Assembly: GCA_016900015.1 (NCBI GenBank)
Contig: JACJJM010000018.1
Coordinates: 1-64,000 of the forward strand
Direction of reading: 5' to 3'
DNA: 64,000 bases
Origin: Phocaeicola coprophilus
GTDB lineage: Bacteria; Bacteroidota; Bacteroidia; Bacteroidales; Bacteroidaceae
Of the stretch, positions 60,885 to 64,000 are shown in pieces (position 1 is the first letter of the stretch; every line of letters begins with the position of its first letter). The position numbers were made by a program, and so were the translations under genes. A model generated the notes under the pieces. The model did not search any database and was not told the DNA's origin. It was given only the letters and a program-made list of their open reading frames with translations.

Positions 60885-61910
60885 ATGAAAAAGTCGCTTT
60901 ATACCTTATTAATATATGTACTGACATTCTCGTTCACCGGTTGCATTGACGTGGAGGAATATAATGATGATCCGCAAGGCAATTTCGAAGCGCTCTGGCA
61001 CATCATTGACGAACAATATTGTTTCCTGGATTATAAAGCCGAGGAGTATGGCCTGGATTGGGATGAGGTGTATGACCGTTATAGCAAAGACATCGTGTCC
61101 AATATGACAGACAAGGATCTTTTCAATGTGTTCGACCGCATGCTGGCAGAGCTTCGTGATGGTCACGTAAACCTTTATACGGGCTTTGATGTGGCTCGCT
61201 ATTGGGATTGGTATGAAGACTATCCGCAGAATTTCAGTGACAGCATCCAGCGCATTTATCTGGGAAAGGACTATCACATAGCTTCCGGCATGAAGTATAA
61301 GGTGCTTGATGACAATGTGGGCTATGTCTACTATGAGAGCTTCAGCGATGCCGTCGGCGAAGGCAATCTGAGCGATATGTTGCAGGAACTGTCCATCTGC
61401 AAAGGGCTTATCATCGATGTGCGCAACAATTCCGGAGGCCAGCTTACCAATGCCAGCAAGATAGCTTCGCGTTTTACCAACGAGAAAATTCTGACAGGAT
61501 ACATCTGTCACAAGACAGGTCCGGGGCATAGCGATTTTTCCGAACCTTACCCGGTCTATCTGGAGCCGTCCAATCATTTGCGTTGGCAGAAACCTGTTTG
61601 TGTGTTGACCAACCGGAGTGCTTATAGCGCAACAAATGACTTTGTAAACACCATGAATCAGCTGGATAATGTGACTATCGTGGGTGACAAGACCGGTGGA
61701 GGCTCAGGATTGCCTTTTTCTTCGGAGTTGCCGAACGGCTGGTCCATACGCTTTTCGGCCAGTCCGATGTTTGATCCGCAGATGAACCAGTTGGAATTTG
61801 GCATTGAGCCGGATGTGAAAGTCGACATGAGTTCAGAAGATATGGATCAGGGGAAGGATACGATAATCGAGCGGGCACGCCAGATTTTAAGTGAAAAAGC
61901 TTTGCATTAA
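60885..61910 (+). CDS. S41-family peptidase (tail-specific protease type), lipoprotein
   Basis: A 341-residue lipoprotein (lipobox Cys in FTGCIDVEE) with an S41 C-terminal protease fold. The catalytic Ser lies in VLTNRSAYSATNDFVN near 242-257, preceded by the GLIIDVRNNSGGQLTNAS segment (near 177-194) and followed by DKTGGGSGLPFSSELPNGW. There is no PDZ domain; an N-terminal helical domain (LFNVFDRMLAELRDGHVNLY) replaces it, as in short S41 lipoproteins of Bacteroidetes. It should cut peptides in the periplasm. It lies 12 bp after the DUF3316 gene. Confidence 0.92.
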   Translation: MKKSLYTLLIYVLTFSFTGCIDVEEYNDDPQGNFEALWHIIDEQYCFLDYKAEEYGLDWDEVYDRYSKDIVSNMTDKDLFNVFDRMLAELRDGHVNLYTGFDVARYWDWYEDYPQNFSDSIQRIYLGKDYHIASGMKYKVLDDNVGYVYYESFSDAVGEGNLSDMLQELSICKGLIIDVRNNSGGQLTNASKIASRFTNEKILTGYICHKTGPGHSDFSEPYPVYLEPSNHLRWQKPVCVLTNRSAYSATNDFVNTMNQLDNVTIVGDKTGGGSGLPFSSELPNGWSIRFSASPMFDPQMNQLEFGIEPDVKVDMSSEDMDQGKDTIIERARQILSEKALH

Positions 61911-61924
61911 CGAAAAAATCACTA

Positions 61925-61932
61925 TATCTTTG
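61925..61932 (+). promoter_or_regulatory. -7 box of the tRNA-Leu gene
   Basis: TATCTTTG matches the consensus exactly and lies 38 bases before the mature tRNA 5' end. Confidence 0.5.
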
Positions 61933-61970
61933 CATCGCTAAATTTGGGATGATATGATTCTCCTCAAAGA

Positions 61971-62052
61971 GCGCCTGTGGCGTAATTGGTAGCCGCGCCA
62001 GACTTAGGATCTGGTGTCTCGCGACGTGTAGGTTCGAGTCCTATCAGGCGCA
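61971..62052 (+). tRNA. tRNA-Leu (anticodon UAG)
   Basis: The acceptor stem GCGCCTG pairs with CAGGCGC. The anticodon arm CCAGA-CTTAGGA-TCTGG shows anticodon TAG, which reads CUA/CUG Leu codons. A long variable arm (GTCTCGCGACG region) and the T arm GTAGGTTCGAGTCCTAT complete a class II tRNA of 82 nt. The discriminator base is A and CCA is not encoded. It has its own -7 box and a terminator right after it. Confidence 0.96.
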
Positions 62053-62056
62053 CAAG

Positions 62057-62113
62057 AAGGATGGTTATGACAGGTTCCTTTTCAGGGCAAGTCATGACCA
62101 TCCTTTCTTTTTT
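62057..62113 (+). terminator. Terminator after tRNA-Leu
   Basis: AAGGATGGTTATGAC (62057-62071) pairs with GTCATGACCATCCTT (62091-62105) with one mismatch, and a T-rich run follows. Confidence 0.85.
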
Positions 62114-62187
62114 TGCCGGGCAGGCTGGGTTGTGCCTTGATTTTAGTGCAGTCGTGCAGACGGGAGGAAAGTGCGGGGAGAAGAAAA

Positions 62188-62226
62188 AAGCCATTTCCGA
62201 CCAATCGGGATGGTTGGAAATGGCTT
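62188..62226 (-). terminator. Terminator after efp
   Basis: AAGCCATTTCC (62188-62198) pairs perfectly with GGAAATGGCTT (62216-62226). On the minus strand a TTTTT run follows. Confidence 0.8.
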
Positions 62227-62250
62227 ATGGTTGGAAAAGATAAAGTGTCG

Positions 62251-62817
62251 TTAAGCTTTCACACGGCCTACGTATGAACCGTCACGAGTGTCCACTTCGA
62301 TGGTTTCACCTTGATTGATGAACAACGGCACGCGCACGGTCGCACCAGTCTCGACAGTAGCCGGTTTCAGGGTGTTAGTGGCAGTGTCACCTTTCAGACC
62401 CGGTTCGGTATAGGTGATTTTCAGTTTCACTTTCACAGGAAGCTCTGCGAACAGGATGGTTTCAGTCGAAGCATCAGATACTACGTCTACGATCATTTCT
62501 TCTTTCAGGAAGTCAACACCTTCGATCAGGTCGTGTGCGATGGGCACTTGCTCATAAGTCTCTTGGTTCATGAAGATATAGTCTTCACCTTCTTTGTAGA
62601 GGTATTGATAAGGACGGCGTTCTACGCGTACGTCTTCCAGTTTCTCACCGATGTTGAAGCGACGTTCCAATACGTAACCGTCTACAACGTCTTTCAGCTT
62701 GGTACGCATGAAAGTGTTGCCTTTACCAGGTTTTACGTGGAGGAAGTCAATGCAGAAATAGAGTTTGCCATCCATTCGGATAGCTGTACCGATTTTGATG
62801 TCTTGGGCGTTAATCAT
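62251..62817 (-). CDS. efp: Elongation factor P
   Basis: A 188-residue translation factor that relieves ribosome stalling at polyproline. The N-terminal KOW-like domain has the exposed loop [10 protein letters not shown] with Lys32 at the tip, the residue modified in many bacteria. Two OB-fold domains follow, and the C-terminal [31 protein letters not shown] is the EF-P signature. Length is standard. It has a near-perfect promoter and a terminator, and is divergent from rpmH. Confidence 0.97.
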   Translation of the reverse strand: MINAQDIKIGTAIRMDGKLYFCIDFLHVKPGKGNTFMRTKLKDVVDGYVLERRFNIGEKLEDVRVERRPYQYLYKEGEDYIFMNQETYEQVPIAHDLIEGVDFLKEEMIVDVVSDASTETILFAELPVKVKLKITYTEPGLKGDTATNTLKPATVETGATVRVPLFINQGETIEVDTRDGSYVGRVKA

Positions 62818-62877
62818 ACTTATCTGTGTTATGTTTATTGTTTAATGATAAATCTTAAGTCTTCTGCGTTTCGGCTG

Positions 62878-62909
62878 CAAAAGTAAGCTAAATCGGGAAA
62901 AAGCACAAA
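62878..62909 (-). promoter_or_regulatory. Promoter of efp
   Basis: On the minus strand TTTG (62906-62909) and TACTTTTG (62878-62885) are 20 bases apart. The efp start is 60 bases downstream. Confidence 0.7.
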
Positions 62910-62936
62910 AAGATTTGAGCAAAAATGACTTATCGG

Positions 62937-62968
62937 CTTGGTTTATTTAAAAAAAGTCTCTATTTTTG
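62937..62968 (+). promoter_or_regulatory. Promoter of rpmH
   Basis: CTTG at 62937-62940 and TATTTTTG at 62961-62968 are 20 bases apart. The rpmH start is 49 bases downstream. Confidence 0.6.
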
Positions 62969-63017
62969 CAGCCCGAATCATCATAGCTTAGAATAATAAC
63001 ATAAAAAGAATATAGCA

Positions 63018-63179
63018 ATGAAAAGAACATTCCAACCTTCAAACAGAAAAAGAAAGAATAAGCACGGTTTTCGTGAAAGAATGGCAACTGCCAATGGACG
63101 TCGTGTGTTGGCTGCACGTCGTGCAAAAGGTCGTAAGAAACTGACAGTGTCTGACGAGTATAATGGTTGCAAGCGATAA
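63018..63179 (+). CDS. rpmH: Ribosomal protein L34 (bL34)
   Basis: A 53-residue basic protein of the large ribosomal subunit. The start [20 protein letters not shown] and the motif [22 protein letters not shown] are diagnostic of L34. The C-terminal tail [11 protein letters not shown] is slightly longer than in E. coli. It is preceded by a promoter and followed by a strong terminator, so it is monocistronic here and not next to rnpA or dnaA. Confidence 0.96.
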   Translation: MKRTFQPSNRKRKNKHGFRERMATANGRRVLAARRAKGRKKLTVSDEYNGCKR

Positions 63180-63213
63180 TCTTTCTTGCAATTAGAATTA
63201 GGATTAACGAAAG

Positions 63214-63246
63214 GGTATCTATGCGGGAAGCATGGATACCTTTTTG
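63214..63246 (+). terminator. Terminator after rpmH
   Basis: GGTATCTATGC (63214-63224) pairs with GCATGGATACC (63230-63240) with one mismatch, followed by TTTTT. Confidence 0.85.
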
Positions 63247-63339
63247 TTTGTGGCAGGATGTTTTGGACGAAGTCAAGGAATGAGTGTTTTTTTCTTGGAA
63301 TACGGAGAATAAATATAGTATCTGACTAGGTTTTGCTTC

Positions 63340-63358
63340 TATTTTTGTCCTATCTTTG
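63340..63358 (+). promoter_or_regulatory. Promoter region of the PASTA gene
   Basis: Two exact -7 boxes lie next to each other: TATTTTTG (63340-63347) and TATCTTTG (63351-63358). The start codon is 26 bases after the second. Confidence 0.45.
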
Positions 63359-63383
63359 TGCCGAAAACTCAAAAATCGGATCT

Positions 63384-64000
63384 ATGACCTTTAAGGATTT
63401 CTTTTCTTTAAAAAAGAATCGTGTCTTTTGGCTGAATATTCTTGGCATGATACTCTTCGTGGTAGTCGTTATATACGGTGTCTTGAAGGGGATTGATGTC
63501 TATACGCATCATGGAGAAAGTATCAGTGTGCTGGATGTACAAGGCATGTCAAGTGAAAAGGCTATCCAGGCTTTGGCTGGAACACAGCTGGAGCCGGCCA
63601 TTGTGGATTCGTGTTATGTGCCGGATGTCCCCTCGGGCACAGTCGTTGACCAGAAGCCTGTTCCGGGGGCTCGTGTGAAAGAAGGTCGCCAAGTGTATCT
63701 GACGATTTGTACCAATAGGACTCCGACTCGGGTGATTCCCGATGTGATAGACAATAGCTCTCTGCGTGAAGCGCAGGCGCGAATGCTGGCGGCTGGTTTT
63801 CAGTTGACGGCAAATGATTACATAGCCGGTGAGAAAGACTGGGTTTACGGAGTACGCTACCATGGAAAAGCCTTGGAGCCGGGGGCAAAAATACCCATAG
63901 GGGCTGCTGTGACATTGGTGGTGGGAGGTGACATTGCTGTGGTTGATTCGTTGAGTACAGACAGTGTCGCATTAGAAACACCGCAGGCAGCACCGGTGAG
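63384..64000 (+). CDS. PASTA-domain membrane protein (cut by the right edge)
   Basis: The first 205 codons of a gene open to the window end. The start MTFKDFFSLKKNRVFWLN leads into one membrane helix (about 18-36, ILGMILFVVVVIYGVL), after which the chain is outside the cytoplasm. Two PASTA-like domains are visible: SVLDVQGMSSEKAIQALAGT to VYLTICTNR (about 50-112) and RVIPDVIDNSSLREAQARML to VTLVVGG (about 116-180). PASTA domains bind peptidoglycan or lipid II fragments. Without a kinase domain in front, this is the Bacteroidetes type of stand-alone PASTA protein, often near D-Ala-D-Ala ligase and rluD genes, which would lie beyond the edge. Confidence 0.85.
   Translation, partial: MTFKDFFSLKKNRVFWLNILGMILFVVVVIYGVLKGIDVYTHHGESISVLDVQGMSSEKAIQALAGTQLEPAIVDSCYVPDVPSGTVVDQKPVPGARVKEGRQVYLTICTNRTPTRVIPDVIDNSSLREAQARMLAAGFQLTANDYIAGEKDWVYGVRYHGKALEPGAKIPIGAAVTLVVGGDIAVVDSLSTDSVALETPQAAPV

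Noticed and set aside
61971-62052. tRNA with anticodon UAG as a suppressor of the TAG in SusC
   Set aside because: An amber suppressor needs anticodon CUA; UAG reads Leu codons CUA/CUG, so this is an ordinary tRNA-Leu.

Overview
The window looks like a chromosomal segment of a gut-type Bacteroidales bacterium (Bacteroidaceae or Prevotellaceae level; species not determinable). Reasons: SusC/SusD pairs, ECF sigma/FecR regulation, DUF5686, DUF3316, DUF4843 and PKD-like lipoproteins, and promoters of the Bacteroidetes form TTTG-N18-21-TAnnTTTG instead of -35/-10 boxes. Base composition is moderate to GC-rich, except for a clearly AT-richer block at about 49.1-54.2 kb.

Layout. 0-2.1 kb: a 42-bp minisatellite, a hotdog thioesterase, then a 1.4-kb gap with a complete promoter, a cobalamin riboswitch, a 50-codon ORF, a strong terminator and a nested-palindrome element. 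2.1-7.9 kb: a very large double sensor kinase, its response regulator and an overlapping membrane protein. 7.9-11.4 kb: DedA, TPR protein and glnS on the minus strand. 12.0-19.1 kb: a candidate small RNA, a DUF5686 protein, rarA, a hydroxyacid dehydrogenase, a TRIC-type channel and corA. 19.3-24.8 kb: an M16 protease and an ExbB-ExbD operon. 24.9-31 kb: DUF2461, split lysine exporter lysO with a possible leader peptide, msrA, mgsA with a BASS-type transporter, a sugar acetyltransferase and a DUF362 protein. 31.3-37.2 kb: a TolC/HlyD/ABC-2 exporter without an ATPase gene, plus a coiled-coil protein. 37.7-47.2 kb: a minus-strand SusC/SusD locus (regulator, SusC, SusD, DUF4843, PKD-like lipoprotein, TlpA-like) in which three genes are damaged. 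47.3-54.2 kb: ECF sigma, FecR, STN-type SusC and SusD, with SusC out of frame at a run of eight G. 54.3-62.1 kb: FKBP, glyS, parC, DUF3316, S41 protease and tRNA-Leu. 62.2-64 kb: efp, rpmH and the start of a PASTA protein.

Two nutrient-uptake loci lie back to back. The minus-strand one is decaying: truncated regulator, in-frame TAG in SusC, frameshift in the PKD-like lipoprotein. The plus-strand one is complete except for a homopolymer frameshift that could act as an on/off switch.

The most unusual signal is a family of intergenic elements, at seven or more places, built from degenerate 22-bp units in both orientations. A separate 12-unit, 22-bp-period dyad array lies upstream of the decaying SusC locus. 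I know of no named family that matches. Other leads are a cobalamin riboswitch with no recognisable target, and a sensor protein whose two kinase modules have complementary losses of catalytic residues.
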